Below are positions 63,917-64,000 of a stretch of 64,000 nucleotides of DNA, in pieces. How positions within the stretch are numbered: the first letter of the stretch is position 1; every line of letters begins with the position of its first letter. Under the pieces are notes generated by a model. It had not been told where the DNA came from. It saw only the letters and a program-made list of their open reading frames with translations, and made no database searches. The stretch is from Enterococcus phoeniculicola ATCC BAA-412 (GTDB lineage Bacteria > Bacillota > Bacilli > Lactobacillales > Enterococcaceae): NCBI RefSeq assembly GCF_000407505.1, contig NZ_ASWE01000001.1, positions 741,324-805,323 on the forward strand. The letters run 5' to 3'. The translations under genes and the position numbers were made by a program.

Positions 63917-64000
63917 TTATAAAAGCAGTTTTAGGCATCTTTGAATAATAGAGCTGACTTTATACATTCGAATACACGTGTGTCAAGTCGAAAGATGGCA

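Overview
The window looks like a low-GC Firmicutes chromosome, most probably Enterococcus or a close relative. The evidence is the gene families themselves: WxL/WxLIP/LPxTG surface clusters, a complete walRKHIJ locus, a c-di-AMP-type busR next to a fused glycine betaine importer, CIRCE-controlled groESL, and a pncB-nadE pair near groEL. Nothing here fixes the species.

Layout. 1-5.3 kb: the end of a LicT-type antiterminator, then busR and the opuA/bus betaine transporter. A perfect palindrome encloses the transporter promoter. 5.3-8 kb: a LytTR regulator with a DUF3021 membrane partner, two 21-bp-phased direct repeats, and an ABC exporter they probably control. 8-13.2 kb: helD, tRNA-Lys(CTT), an ECF sigma/anti-sigma pair on the minus strand, and a divergent secreted protein. 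13.5-17.5 kb: a Fur-box-controlled ferric-siderophore importer ending in an FNR-like flavoprotein.

17.5-37.6 kb is the accessory surface region. It holds an Mga-like regulator and WxL cluster 1 (LPQTG protein, two WxL proteins, WxLIP, lectin-WxL protein). Next comes an IbrA/GNAT/IbrB-like trio, then a lone tyrosine recombinase bracketed by paired 12-bp-phased repeats. WxL cluster 2 follows (three WxL proteins, WxLIP, an LPKTN protein, and a 1,318-residue beta-helix WxL protein). The proposed logic is regulator plus structural surface complex: WxL proteins bind peptidoglycan non-covalently, WxLIP bridges, and the small sorted protein anchors. The IbrA/IbrB-like genes may influence expression, because their E. 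coli relatives activate surface-protein genes; that is inference.

37.8-48.8 kb is core genome: DUF1836-DegV, aquaporin, walRKHIJ, a CPBP protease and groESL. 48.8-50.6 kb is a decayed stretch with gene relics. 50.7-57.9 kb carries a TipA-like MerR regulator with its own 19-bp-spacer promoter, a HAD phosphatase, pncB-nadE, an LtaS-like sulfatase and a TtcA-like protein. 57.9-61.1 kb has a yybP-ykoY-type manganese riboswitch with an overlapping terminator, followed by a P-type ATPase that is probably a Mn2+/Ca2+ exporter. 61.4-61.8 kb holds a 58-bp tandem repeat array. The right end is an ArsR-led operon with a one-base frameshift in a DJ-1/PfpI gene and an NAD-dependent epimerase-like gene.
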